Below are positions 1 to 6,906 of a stretch of 50,599 nt of DNA, in pieces. Both the position numbers and the translations under genes were made by a program. The notes beneath the pieces are model-generated. The model was not told where the DNA came from and did no database searches. It saw nothing but the letters and a program-made list of their open reading frames with translations. The DNA is taken from positions 1 through 50,599 of IMG/VR virus record IMGVR_UViG_3300033143_006358; one strand, written 5' to 3'. This DNA is from a virus. The number at the start of each line of letters is the position of its first letter. Position 1 is the stretch's first letter.

Positions 1-114
1 CGATTGTCGCTCGTATTGCGCCACCGCAGACTGCATGGCCTCTATGCGCTCGTTAGATGTTAAATGACAGCCGCCCACGTACGCCGCCGTTATCAACAGC
101 AATATGCCGGTCAA
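1..114. repeat. Terminal direct repeat, left copy
   Basis: Bases 1-114 are identical to 50486-50599. The lipoprotein reading frame stays open through the join, and its start codon and ribosome-binding site lie just beyond the repeat at 136-138. This means a circular assembly (or terminally redundant, permuted DNA) whose unit length is 50,485 bp. The length of the overlap itself is probably an assembly property. Confidence 0.95.
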
Positions 115-138
115 AATAAATGTTTTGTTCGTTCGCAT
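1..138 (-). CDS. Lipoprotein with coiled coil and C-terminal membrane segment, N-terminal part
   Basis: This is the 5' end of the gene whose remainder is at 49997-50599; joined, it gives 208 residues. The start is ATG at 138-136, preceded by the SD-like AGAAAGGAA. The first 24 residues form a signal peptide (MRTNKTFILTGILLLITAAY) ending in a lipobox-like VGGC, so the Cys should be lipidated. It follows rusA in the same leftward operon, 41 bases downstream. Finding the true start requires reading across the join. Without it the ORF appears to begin at an artificial TTG at the window end. Confidence 0.85.
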   Translation of the reverse strand, partial: MRTNKTFILTGILLLITAAYVGGCHLTSNERIEAMQSAVAQYERQS

Positions 139-179
139 CGTATTCCTTTCTGTAAAGTTACATCCTAGACACACGCTAT

Positions 180-662
180 TTACTGGCTGGCATCACCGCC
201 TTCCGCCGCTAATTTATGAACAGTTACCATCGCGCCCGGTCTGTCGCCGTAATGCTTGCTCGCTCCCTGGTTTACAATCTGGGCGTCATCTCTCCATATT
301 ACCTTGTTCAAGGCATCCTCGACGGCGCGGAACATCTTAGTTGTATCCGGCTTCACAATATGCGCCATGGGTGCGCTTGGTTTTAATTCGTCGTGGTTTC
401 TGCCGGTGCCGTAATGTCCTTTTGGCCGCGGCAGGTAAAATTCTACGAACAAGGCAATCGGTCCCGTCCATAATTCCCATCCGCCGCCTACCTCCTCCAG
501 CGCGCGGCCTTGCACTGACGCTCGCCATGCCGGGCCGCCTTTGCAACTGTCATGGGCGTACATTTTGCCGCTCTTTTTGCTCCGCCGCGGTGTTTTACTT
601 CCGGCCGTCATTGGTATGCCGGGGACAAAAAAACTTATTATCTCTTTCGCCTTCGTTTTCAT
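180..662 (-). CDS. rusA: RusA-like Holliday-junction resolvase
   Basis: Cuts four-way DNA junctions made during phage recombination and replication, acting as a dimer on DNA. The 160-residue length is usual for phage RusA proteins. Near the N-terminus FFVPGIPMTAGS matches the family's hydrophobic strand with G-x-P. The core is KPDTTKMFRAVEDALNKVIW followed by RDDAQIV, giving the acidic set D106, E115/D116 and D125/D126 and the lysine K104. The ATG at 662 has GAGGGTGA upstream and overlaps the previous stop as ATGA. A longer start at 689 would lie inside the preceding gene. It belongs with the Sak4-like ATPase, SSB-like protein and nuclease as a recombination set. Confidence 0.9.
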   Translation of the reverse strand: MKTKAKEIISFFVPGIPMTAGSKTPRRSKKSGKMYAHDSCKGGPAWRASVQGRALEEVGGGWELWTGPIALFVEFYLPRPKGHYGTGRNHDELKPSAPMAHIVKPDTTKMFRAVEDALNKVIWRDDAQIVNQGASKHYGDRPGAMVTVHKLAAEGGDASQ

Positions 663-1171
663 TTCACCCTCGCAAATTCTAACGCCCATACCCAGGGATT
701 TATTTCCCGGCCAAAGCCGCGCTTCTCGACGCGGACGGATTTAACCTCTAAGTTAATCCGCGAAGCCCAGCGCGGCATGAACATCGCATTCAGTATCCCC
801 CCGTCATCTTCGATGGGTTGGTTTGGATACGTATAATCGGCCATATATGCACAACTCTTATCAAACCAACTTTTTGCTCCTTCTTCATTGTCGATGAATT
901 TTGGCCATTTTAATTGCCTGTTTTTGCCCACAGGGAGTTTTTCATAACACCAAACAGACTCTTTTACCCACAACATATCGCCGGGCGCGCCGTAGGGACA
1001 TTTGATGCGACTGCCATGTTCGTTTTCCCATCCGGCTCGCCCATTGACAACAATAGGATTCCACCTGACCCCATTCGGCTGCGGTTTTGTCACGCGCCGC
1101 GTCATCGTCTTGCGACCATCGAGGATTGCACGCACCATGTCGCCGGTGAATAATATCGGGTGGTATTTCAT
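659..1171 (-). CDS. ASCH-like phage protein, internally shortened
   Basis: The opening MKYHPILFTGDMVRAILDGRKTMTRRV, the middle CPYGAPGDMLWVKES and the segment FMPRWASRI are hallmarks of a widespread phage protein family with an ASCH-type (RNA-binding-like) fold. Family members usually carry about 60 more residues, beginning with an ERLQDI-like helix, between MPRWASR and the final NPWVW strand. Here RVEKRGFGRE leads almost directly into INPWVWALEFARVK, so an internal deletion is likely while both flanks and the frame are kept. Function in phages is not established. It overlaps both neighbours by ATGA (start at 1171, stop at 659), which points to coupled translation. Confidence 0.8.
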   Translation of the reverse strand: MKYHPILFTGDMVRAILDGRKTMTRRVTKPQPNGVRWNPIVVNGRAGWENEHGSRIKCPYGAPGDMLWVKESVWCYEKLPVGKNRQLKWPKFIDNEEGAKSWFDKSCAYMADYTYPNQPIEDDGGILNAMFMPRWASRINLEVKSVRVEKRGFGREINPWVWALEFARVK

Positions 1172-1425
1172 CCCAGATCTCCCTGCTCGTTCAGTTGCCG
1201 GAGAAAGTCGGCAATGTCAACAATAACCTCGCCGCTAAGTTCTATTTCGTTATCTACGCTGAACATATATTTCCTGTCTTGTGAACAATAGTATAATGCT
1301 CCTAAATACACACCCTCTTTATTAAGACAATTCCACGTATTCATCAGCGCTGTATCTATAAACGTCACATTTTCATATAACGCTTCGCCTTTATGTTTGC
1401 CGAAAGGCATTGTAAATTCATTCAT
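1168..1425 (-). CDS. Small protein with MPFGKHKG-type N-terminus
   Basis: An 85-residue protein of unknown role. Residues 6-13 (MPFGKHKG) resemble the N-terminal signature of DUF3820-type proteins, but the rest does not follow that family clearly: NTWNCLNKEG, then an acidic beta-rich stretch and an amphipathic C-terminal helix. Start and stop both overlap neighbours (ATGA at 1425 and again at 1171-1168), so it is a genuine member of the operon. Confidence 0.7.
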   Translation of the reverse strand: MNEFTMPFGKHKGEALYENVTFIDTALMNTWNCLNKEGVYLGALYYCSQDRKYMFSVDNEIELSGEVIVDIADFLRQLNEQGDLG

Positions 1426-2150
1426 TCCGCACCTCCCGCGGCTTTTACGATTTGCGATCCATACTTATCCATCCATATCGCCAACAAGGACACGTACAGC
1501 TCATATTCATCCACCTGCTCCGGCGTGTAATTATTCTCCGCGGCGCATCGCCGCACATTTTCTTGCCACCACGCTAACGGCTTGTCGATACAGCCGGAAC
1601 GAATTGTATCCGGACCTGAGACCTCCATATAATATCGACTGCCGCTGAAGTGCAGCGGAGGCGTTGGGAATAAATAACCATTTACGATAAACGTGCAGTT
1701 GTCCCGTATGGTGATTGTGTAATTGTCCTGCGTGGTGATTGTGCAGCCGCTCCGCGCGGTGATTGTGCAGCCTCTCAGCGCGGTGATTGCGCAGTTGTTC
1801 CACGCGGCGATTCTGCCGTAGTTCCGCGCGGTGATTGTGCCGTTATCCCCCGCGGTGATTGTGCAGCCACTCCCCGCGGTGATTGTGCTGTTGTTCCACG
1901 TGGTGATTGTGCAGCCGCTCCCCGCGGTGATTGCGCAGTTATCCCCCGTGGTGATTGTGCCGTTATCCCCCGCGGTGATTGTGCTGTTGTTCCACGCGGT
2001 GATTGCGCAGTTGTCACAATCACTAAAATCTATAACTAAACCGCTAATTGTCGAGCTAAACGTTCTTGTATCTTCGTCCCATGAAAATAACTTCAATGCC
2101 AGCGGCTTTCCATCTTTCAGCACTCTTTTTCTCACGTCAATCTTTTTCAT
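1422..2150 (-). CDS. Octapeptide-repeat (beta-helix/roll-like) protein
   Basis: 242 residues. The N-terminal part (about 1-45) starts MKKIDVRKRVLKDGKPLALK. Residues about 46-155 are 13-14 tandem octapeptides of the pattern (T/A)-I-T-A-x-x-N-x, such as TITAGDNG, AITAWNNS and TITAGSGC. The C-terminal domain (about 156-242, LFPTPPLHFSG onward) is unique. Comparable TAG-repeat proteins are common in phages and prophages and are expected to form a small solenoid; function is unknown. The start has GGAGGTAG just upstream and overlaps the previous gene by 14 bases. The repeat is exact at 24 bp in DNA, so all three frames stay open and unit number can change without frameshift. Confidence 0.85.
   Translation of the reverse strand: MKKIDVRKRVLKDGKPLALKLFSWDEDTRTFSSTISGLVIDFSDCDNCAITAWNNSTITAGDNGTITTGDNCAITAGSGCTITTWNNSTITAGSGCTITAGDNGTITARNYGRIAAWNNCAITALRGCTITARSGCTITTQDNYTITIRDNCTFIVNGYLFPTPPLHFSGSRYYMEVSGPDTIRSGCIDKPLAWWQENVRRCAAENNYTPEQVDEYELYVSLLAIWMDKYGSQIVKAAGGAE
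1687..2022. repeat. 24-bp tandem repeat array (about 14 units)
   Basis: Units begin GTGATTGTG or GTGATTGCG at 1711, 1735, 1759 and every 24 bases to 1999, with a degenerate unit at 1687. The first half is nearly constant. The second half comes in a few recurring versions (CAGCCGCTCCCC, CCGTTATCCCCC, CTGTTGTTCCAC), as if units had been shuffled. It codes for the octapeptide array of the gene at 1422-2150. Confidence 0.95.
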
Positions 2151-2784
2151 CGCTACCTCCGGCGGCTAGTTGCTGCTTCTGCTCGTAAAGCGACATTGTC
2201 GGACGTAGGTTTGCTTTCTTAAGTTGTTCCGGCACCGACACGGGTATCAATTCCTTTCCGGCGATTTTATTACATATATACGTATAATATACCTTCGCTT
2301 TTATTATGCTTTCTCCGTGTTTTTCCAAGTGCAGCCTTTTTCTCTCTGCAATTTCGGCGTCCATTTTTTTTGCCTGCTCTAAAAATACCTGCCATTGCGC
2401 ATAATCATAACCGCCCTCGATGCCGGAATAATTATTCATCCCGTATTCTGCATACTTCGTCCACTGAGCCTTGCGGTAAAACTGGGCGGCGACCGGATTG
2501 TCGTTGGGTATGCCGAACACCACCTTGCGGGGACATGTACTTTTGTGCTTGCGCGTGAACTTCAATAAATCCCAAGCGTCCGGAGTATATGCCTGTTTGC
2601 CGCTTGCGCTCATTGCTTCCCGGTATTGGGACAAGGCGTTTATGAAGTCCTGGAAATACAACTTACGGCGATTGAAGATGTCGCATATTTCAGCTATGAT
2701 TCCATCCGTAAGTTTATTGTGGCCGGAATAATACTTGCTTAGTTCATCATACGCCGCATTTTGCGTCAATTTTGTGGTATCCAT
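2137..2784 (-). CDS. Unknown protein downstream of replisome organiser
   Basis: 215 residues, not recognised. It is hydrophilic and mixed in character, with an aromatic-rich middle (FYRKAQWTKYAEYGMNNYSG) and a charged helix (YAQWQVFLEQAKKMDAEIAERKRLH). There is no clear P-loop or HTH. Its ATG overlaps the stop of the replisome-organiser gene by one base (TGATG), and its end overlaps the octapeptide-repeat gene. The position directly after a DUF1376-like organiser is where phages often encode a helicase loader or partner. That would be only a positional inference, since no AAA motif is present. Confidence 0.75.
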   Translation of the reverse strand: MDTTKLTQNAAYDELSKYYSGHNKLTDGIIAEICDIFNRRKLYFQDFINALSQYREAMSASGKQAYTPDAWDLLKFTRKHKSTCPRKVVFGIPNDNPVAAQFYRKAQWTKYAEYGMNNYSGIEGGYDYAQWQVFLEQAKKMDAEIAERKRLHLEKHGESIIKAKVYYTYICNKIAGKELIPVSVPEQLKKANLRPTMSLYEQKQQLAAGGSDEKD

Positions 2785-3530
2785 CAGTACAATTTCTCTC
2801 TTTCTTCCGCCTCTTTATCTAGGCGGGCATATTTTTCCTTGTCAGTCTCTTTTTTCAGCTTACCTTCGGCAGAGTCTTTGTCCATGCGATTTATGATAAT
2901 CCCCGGCTTAGTGGCAGGGCGTTCTTCAATGTACACTAGGCAGGCTTGTTTGCCGTAGGTCTTTACCGCCACTTTCCATTGCCGGTAATAATGCTCAATC
3001 AATCCTACCTGTCCAGTTTGGTCTGTCCATCTTTGATACACCTCATCAGTGTTTGTGTCTGTCTGTAAATTCATAGGGGGGTAGGGGGGTTCTTCTTCCT
3101 TATTTGGTATTGGTATTGGTATTGGTATTGGATAGCAAGGTTTAAGCATTGCTTGACCGTTGCTTGGGCTTTTGCTTTTAGCACCCTTATTATGCCTTGC
3201 GTTCGCTGCTTTAACTGCCCTATTATGTGTCATAACTCTATACTCTGACTGCTTTTGTAGTTCCTTAGATACTCTCTTGTGCGTTATTTTACCATCAATT
3301 ATCTCGAACTTATTTGAAATTTTCTCATACATTAACTTGGCTTTATCTGATCGTTTAACTCCGAATAACTTAGCAATAACTACCCAGCTAACGTCGAGAT
3401 AACCGTCATTTAACCACAAGTAATGTATGAGTTTGCAGTAACAACCATACTGCTCCATGTCCCAAAACATGACCTCTGTGTCACTAAAAAAGTCAGCAGG
3501 GAATACTTGGCAAGAGTTTGTAGAACGCAT
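2784..3530 (-). CDS. DUF1376-like replisome organiser / replication initiator
   Basis: The N-terminal FPADFFSDTEVMFWDMEQYGCYCKLIHYLWLNDGYL matches the winged-helix-like DUF1376 domain of phage replication proteins, which bind origin DNA and recruit host replication enzymes. It is followed by a basic region (KAANARHNKGAKSK), a slippery Ile-Pro repeat (PIPIPIPIP) and a Pro/Glu linker before a C-terminal domain of about 95 residues. I chose ATG 3530, which leaves the domain's usual short N-terminus; GTG 3581 lies inside an attenuator hairpin. No strong SD precedes either start. A sigma-70 promoter at 3652-3679 and an attenuator-like hairpin suggest it is separately controlled. Confidence 0.8.
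   Translation of the reverse strand: MRSTNSCQVFPADFFSDTEVMFWDMEQYGCYCKLIHYLWLNDGYLDVSWVVIAKLFGVKRSDKAKLMYEKISNKFEIIDGKITHKRVSKELQKQSEYRVMTHNRAVKAANARHNKGAKSKSPSNGQAMLKPCYPIPIPIPIPNKEEEPPYPPMNLQTDTNTDEVYQRWTDQTGQVGLIEHYYRQWKVAVKTYGKQACLVYIEERPATKPGIIINRMDKDSAEGKLKKETDKEKYARLDKEAEEREKLY
3076..3133. repeat. G-tracts and hexanucleotide repeat in replisome-organiser linker
   Basis: Two G6 runs (around 3077-3092) and four tandem TTGGTA-type hexamers (around 3108-3131) sit in the interdomain linker, coding for PPYPP and the (Ile-Pro)4 tract on the minus strand. Hexamer slippage changes linker length in frame. Slippage in the G-runs would truncate the protein. Confidence 0.8.
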
Positions 3531-3544
3531 ATTTGGTACGCCCA

Positions 3545-3606
3545 AAAATAAAGGTTTTAGCGGGCTGGCAAGACAGAACACAAGGAACTGTACCCGCCAA
3601 AACCTT
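3545..3606 (-). terminator. Attenuator-like intrinsic terminator in replication gene leader
   Basis: On the minus strand the arms AAGGTTTTGGCGGG (3606-3593) and CCCGCTAAAACCTT (3564-3551) form a 14-bp stem with a single G-U pair. A TATTTTTGG run follows, 15-20 bases before the ATG of the replisome organiser. It lies downstream of the promoter at 3652-3679, so it is placed to attenuate that transcript. Confidence 0.75.
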
Positions 3607-3651
3607 GAATCTCGTATCGGATTTCATTGTGTCCCATCTTGCCATATCCCA

Positions 3652-3679
3652 ATTATCCCTCATTATCCCAGGCTGTCAA
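3652..3679 (-). promoter_or_regulatory. Sigma-70-type promoter for replication genes
   Basis: Minus-strand TTGACA (3679-3674), a 16-base spacer and GATAAT (3657-3652), so transcription would start near 3645 and run into the replisome organiser at 3530. A perfect -35 with a 5/6 -10 supports it. The palindrome GGTGACCCGTCACC lies just upstream. Confidence 0.7.
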
Positions 3680-3689
3680 TGGTTTTTTT

Positions 3690-3703
3690 GGTGACCCGTC
3701 ACC
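3690..3703. promoter_or_regulatory. Palindromic operator candidate
   Basis: GGTGACCCGTCACC is a 6-bp inverted repeat around a CC centre, 11 bases upstream of the -35 box at 3674-3679. Size and place suit a dimeric regulator. The adjoining CGGTCGGTCGGTCGCTCGACC stretch adds short direct repeats. The binding protein is unknown. Confidence 0.45.
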
Positions 3704-3782
3704 CTTTATTTTTAAGCCGGTCGGTCGGTCGCTCGACCCACATTATTCGCTTGAGTTTCACAACCAACCGGCGAATATGAAG

Positions 3783-4064
3783 TCATTTTTCCCCTTCGAT
3801 CTCAGCCAGGAGTTGCTCAGCTTCGGTCTTTAATTTCTCGTTTGTCCAAATATCCGCGGCGCCCAAGAAAGAATCCAGAAAATCCACCAGCCTGTCGTGG
3901 TAATTCGCGGCCTTGACAATGAAGCGGGCGTTGGCTGTCAGTTCTTTTTCCGGTCTCCCACCTTTTACTAATGTAGCAATTACCTTATTATTGCTGGCCC
4001 TTACAATGTTTTTAAGCGGAGTTGTTTTCCACGGAAGCGACGTATGCGAACTTTTCTTTTTCAT
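3783..4064 (-). CDS. Small phage protein of the HTPxPWK/ANAxFIVxA type
   Basis: 93 residues. HTSLPWK near the N-terminus, KVIATL, then NARFIVKAANYHDRLVDFLD follow the pattern of a very common small phage family whose members start 'HTPxPW' and end in 'NAxFIxxAxNxHxxLxxxL'. The function is unknown. A relative is encoded on the other strand at 44856-45179. The start overlaps the preceding microprotein gene by ATGA. Confidence 0.75.
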   Translation of the reverse strand: MKKKSSHTSLPWKTTPLKNIVRASNNKVIATLVKGGRPEKELTANARFIVKAANYHDRLVDFLDSFLGAADIWTNEKLKTEAEQLLAEIEGEK

Positions 4065-4171
4065 ACTTCCTTCTCAATCTCGTCCAGGATTTCATTATCG
4101 TCTGAAATATCAGGTTTTTCCGGCCACCAGTCAGGTAGTTTGTCGGTCATATCAATACTCCGCGGTTCCAT
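4061..4171 (-). CDS. 36-residue acidic microprotein
   Basis: ATG at 4171 with AAGGAG about 8 bases upstream, ending in a TGA that overlaps the next ATG (ATGA at 4064-4061). The peptide MEPRSIDMTDKLPDWWPEKP continues into an acidic helix (ISDDNEILDEIEKEV). It is strongly acidic with a WW pair. Function is unknown. The ribosome-binding site and coupling make it a real gene despite its size. Confidence 0.7.
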   Translation of the reverse strand: MEPRSIDMTDKLPDWWPEKPDISDDNEILDEIEKEV

Positions 4172-4192
4172 CACTCGCTCTCCTTCCCGGCG

Positions 4193-4711
4193 TTAAAATG
4201 GGGGATCATTATTGATTGTGGACCCATTGTCCGTAACTGCTTCTGTTTCCTGATTTGTGTTCACTAGTGGCCTTTGTGGTTTGGCCGGTTTGCTCTGTGG
4301 CTTTTGGCCCTGCCTAAATCTAGCCTCTATCGTTTTGGTCCATTCACGGTCCACGGATTGATATTCTTTGTCGCCACTGTTAAGCATAGTCAGGCTCCAT
4401 TCTTCGTAGCCCTTGATATTGTGCTTACAGGATAATTCTATTCCGTCATATAACTGTTGCTGAAATCGTGGCTCGTCACAATTTCCATTCCAACTGATTT
4501 TCTCTAGTTTTTTCTCTGTGAACGGCCAAGCAGCATCGCTCATATATAGCAATACGTCACGGGTGCAGGGCGAAATGTCGCTCCATTGCTCTTCGTCTGC
4601 TATATGAGTTACTTCAAATCGCAGGTACATAAACGGGGTGCGTTTTTCGTTGTCCATCGCGGCCACTCCGGCTTTAAGTAAATGACCATAATATTGTCCA
4701 GTGTCTAACAT
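4193..4711 (-). CDS. Single-stranded-DNA-binding-like protein with SSB-type tail
   Basis: 172 residues: a beta-rich core (FMYLRFEVTHIADEEQW ... YEEWSLTML), then a disordered Gln/Pro/Lys linker and a C-terminus ending NNDPPF. That tip resembles the DDDIPF interaction tip of bacterial SSB, which recruits host replication and repair enzymes. It sits between the Sak4-like ATPase and a small gene, the usual place for a phage SSB or DUF669-like protein. GGAG precedes the ATG at 4711. The SSB role is inferred from the tail and context; the OB fold is not proven from sequence alone. Confidence 0.65.
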   Translation of the reverse strand: MLDTGQYYGHLLKAGVAAMDNEKRTPFMYLRFEVTHIADEEQWSDISPCTRDVLLYMSDAAWPFTEKKLEKISWNGNCDEPRFQQQLYDGIELSCKHNIKGYEEWSLTMLNSGDKEYQSVDREWTKTIEARFRQGQKPQSKPAKPQRPLVNTNQETEAVTDNGSTINNDPPF

Positions 4712-4713
4712 AG

Positions 4714-5604
4714 TTATGCACTCCTTTTGTTAGGTTCAATGTGCTGCCAGATTGTATTCCAGATTTGGGATGGATCTTCCGGTATTTCAATTACATCCGG
4801 CATCCCATAACGATTTTTGGCGTCGAAGGTATCTCTATGCTCGGTATAAAGTACCCGTTCTGTACCGCCAATACCCTTGCCCTTTTTTCCTTTGGTGTCA
4901 ACTTTGTCAACGATTGTAAGAAACGTACCAAACAAAACCGCGTCGGCCCATCTGTGAGTTAGACTCCATGTTTTTTTATGTAGGTCCGCAATATACTTAT
5001 CAAAGTCTGCGCCGACGGGATTTTTGAAATCCTTTATTTGATAGTGACTTGTCAGCACAATGGTTATGCCCTTATCTTTTAATTTGTCTAGCTTGGCTAA
5101 CAGACCGATCCAATCCGTTAAAGCGGTATCGTAACCCTTCTGGTAAGATGCAAATCCCGTATCACCCCAGTCGTTATTATAATCACGACGACAAACGTGT
5201 TCATGGCACAATCGTTCTATGCCATTTAACGCGTCAAAACCAATTATTTGGTGTGGCAATTTGTCATCCATACTGTTTAAGTCGTCTAACAAAGCTAACA
5301 ATTCCGACCAGGTGTTTATCGTTGTGTCATCAATTTGTGGAACTCGGCCCGCACCTAACAAGGTTTCGTACCCGGTTTCACCGCGTATTTGTACAATGGC
5401 TGCATTTGGCGCAAAAGCTATAGCACTGGTTTTGCCCCAGCCCTCAACGCAATTCAAAACAATTCGAGGCGGCTTAAACTCAGCCTTGCTTTTACTAAAC
5501 TTCGGCACGACAACATTAGTTAATTGTTTTAGTTTATTGCCGTTCGTGCTAGACGGTGGCGGCAAGTTGGGTTTTGTCGGCGGTTTTGTTTGTGGAGGAT
5601 TCAT
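4714..5604 (-). CDS. Sak4-like RecA-fold ATPase (single-strand annealing/recombination)
   Basis: 296 residues. After a Pro-rich start, VLNCVEGWGKTS (residues 49-60) is the Walker A loop with K58, and HQIIGFDALNGIE (residues 118-130) holds Walker B D124. Later ITIVLTSHYQIKDF and HRWADAVLFGTF fit the AAA_24/Sak4 family, RecA-core ATPases that promote phage strand annealing with SSB. The ATG at 5604 has AAGGA at good spacing. Starting at 5640 would add residues with no support. It overlaps the nuclease gene by 56 bases. The set SSB-Sak4-exonuclease is a common phage recombination module. Confidence 0.85.
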   Translation of the reverse strand: MNPPQTKPPTKPNLPPPSSTNGNKLKQLTNVVVPKFSKSKAEFKPPRIVLNCVEGWGKTSAIAFAPNAAIVQIRGETGYETLLGAGRVPQIDDTTINTWSELLALLDDLNSMDDKLPHQIIGFDALNGIERLCHEHVCRRDYNNDWGDTGFASYQKGYDTALTDWIGLLAKLDKLKDKGITIVLTSHYQIKDFKNPVGADFDKYIADLHKKTWSLTHRWADAVLFGTFLTIVDKVDTKGKKGKGIGGTERVLYTEHRDTFDAKNRYGMPDVIEIPEDPSQIWNTIWQHIEPNKRSA

Positions 5605-6733
5605 TATTATTTTCCTTTTGTTCCAGTTCAGGATGAACATTTTTAGCTATTTCATATCCTTCGGGTATTAAACCAGATTCGGGGTCATATCCATTGGTGC
5701 ACAAATCAAAATACGGACAAGTGCCATAGCCAATACAGGCGCCGGTATTACGCGGCCAACGGCCATGCCTATAACAATCACGAAGTATTTTTGCTGTTTG
5801 CCAAAGCTCATAGCGAGCATCATCCAGATCAGATTCCAGTCGATGAATTTCCCTGCGTGCGAAGTAAAAGTCCGGGCGCCTGGCTATATCGGCGGTGAGT
5901 CTATCGCCGTACATTTCCAAAGTTTCAATAATGGCAAATCCTTTTTTCCCCGGCACGATTTGTGCTTCTTGTGCGTTTACGGCGAATGAAACCTTATCGT
6001 ATTTCACGTCGTAGGTATCAATTACAGTCAATTTTTCATCCTTAGTAAATTTATGTAAATAGCGACCCGATAAAATTAGCTCTGCCGTAGCCTTTTGCGT
6101 TAGAGTAATTGGTTTGGCCAGCGTCGGCTTACGAGTCACATCATAAAGGGTGGTATTTATGTCATAGCCAAGATACTGAGCGGCCAAGACATACATACTA
6201 ATTTGACTGTCAATCCTTAACCGTTTCCAATAATCGGATTCGGGCGATAAGTCGGTGCTGGTTGTTTTGTGCTCCACATTAGTCAGACGATTATCTGGCA
6301 ACATACCAATTTTATCGACTACGCCGAATGCACGGTATGTACGGGAGGAGCGACCGGTATCGGGGTTCACTATCGGCATTTCAAAGAATCGCTCAGACTC
6401 CAATATCTTGATTTGATGATCTGGCTCGCTCCATCGCCAAAAATAACCACTTAGTAATCGCCCTACAATTTCTCGTTCCAGTAACCAATCGGGCAGAGAT
6501 TCTTCCGCCACATTGTCAAAGCCGGTATCGTAAAACTTTAGCGCTTCGGTCACGGCTTTTTCTGACGATAGTCCTTTGGCTCTTAGGTCTAAGCCTATGT
6601 GGAACACTTTGCCCATACGCAATGGCTTTTCATCAACAATTCGACGTAAGCCAACTACATAGCTTAGAAAGTGTTTACGCAAACAGGTCATGGCTGTTTG
6701 CTTTCTACTATACGTCAATACGTCACTATCCAT
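5549..6733 (-). CDS. PD-(D/E)XK nuclease of RecB/Cas4 type with probable Fe-S cluster
   Basis: 394 residues from ATG 6733; GTG 6742 is the alternative start, and the numbering here is from the GTG. The motifs are in order: C20, H48 (GKVFHIGLD), D143 (FGVVDKIG), E157-x-K159 (NVEHKTTS), Q180-x3-Y184 (QISMY), then C336-x5-C342-x5-C348. One N-terminal and three C-terminal cysteines are the AddB/Cas4 iron-sulfur arrangement. It should resect DNA ends for the annealing ATPase encoded next. The RBS leader ATATGAAAGAAAGTG is shared with the gene at 6907-7143. Confidence 0.9.
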   Translation of the reverse strand: MDSDVLTYSRKQTAMTCLRKHFLSYVVGLRRIVDEKPLRMGKVFHIGLDLRAKGLSSEKAVTEALKFYDTGFDNVAEESLPDWLLEREIVGRLLSGYFWRWSEPDHQIKILESERFFEMPIVNPDTGRSSRTYRAFGVVDKIGMLPDNRLTNVEHKTTSTDLSPESDYWKRLRIDSQISMYVLAAQYLGYDINTTLYDVTRKPTLAKPITLTQKATAELILSGRYLHKFTKDEKLTVIDTYDVKYDKVSFAVNAQEAQIVPGKKGFAIIETLEMYGDRLTADIARRPDFYFARREIHRLESDLDDARYELWQTAKILRDCYRHGRWPRNTGACIGYGTCPYFDLCTNGYDPESGLIPEGYEIAKNVHPELEQKENNNESSTNKTADKTQLAATV

Positions 6734-6742
6734 TGGCTTCAC

Positions 6743-6906
6743 TTTCTTTCATATGGCCGGCGGAGCAAAAGGACGGTAATGCCCCGCCGACCTCTTTTTT
6801 CTTTTTGCTCATCAGTAATTGACTTACTGCAAGACTTATAGCACGACTAACAAGTTCTTCGGCTCATCGACACATTGGCTTATAGCCGTCGTCCACGATG
6901 TATCGC
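6743..6906 (-). other. Gap with decayed duplicate of the upstream gene's 3' end
   Basis: On the minus strand, in the frame after a TGA, the sequence would read AEELVSRAISLAVSQLL, echoing the EELAGTD..SQAISRAV end of the gene at 6907. No start codon precedes it, so it looks like a duplication remnant. An ATG at 6812 opens only 24 codons. An imperfect hairpin (6758-6766 with 6781-6789) lies just before the nuclease gene. Confidence 0.45.

Noticed and set aside
1-114. Long terminal repeat used for packaging
   Set aside because: The repeat lies inside a single gene that becomes complete on joining. This fits circular assembly or permutation better than a fixed terminal repeat.
1687-2022. CRISPR array
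   Set aside because: Units are contiguous with no spacers, they are translated, and no cas gene is present.
1775-2023. Repeat ORFs with AQSPRG units
   Set aside because: The 24-bp repeat keeps all frames open. Only the frame of 1422-2150 has unique N- and C-terminal domains and a good RBS.
3531-3581. Longer GTG start for the replisome organiser
   Set aside because: It would start inside the attenuator hairpin with no SD; the DUF1376 domain begins right after ATG 3530.
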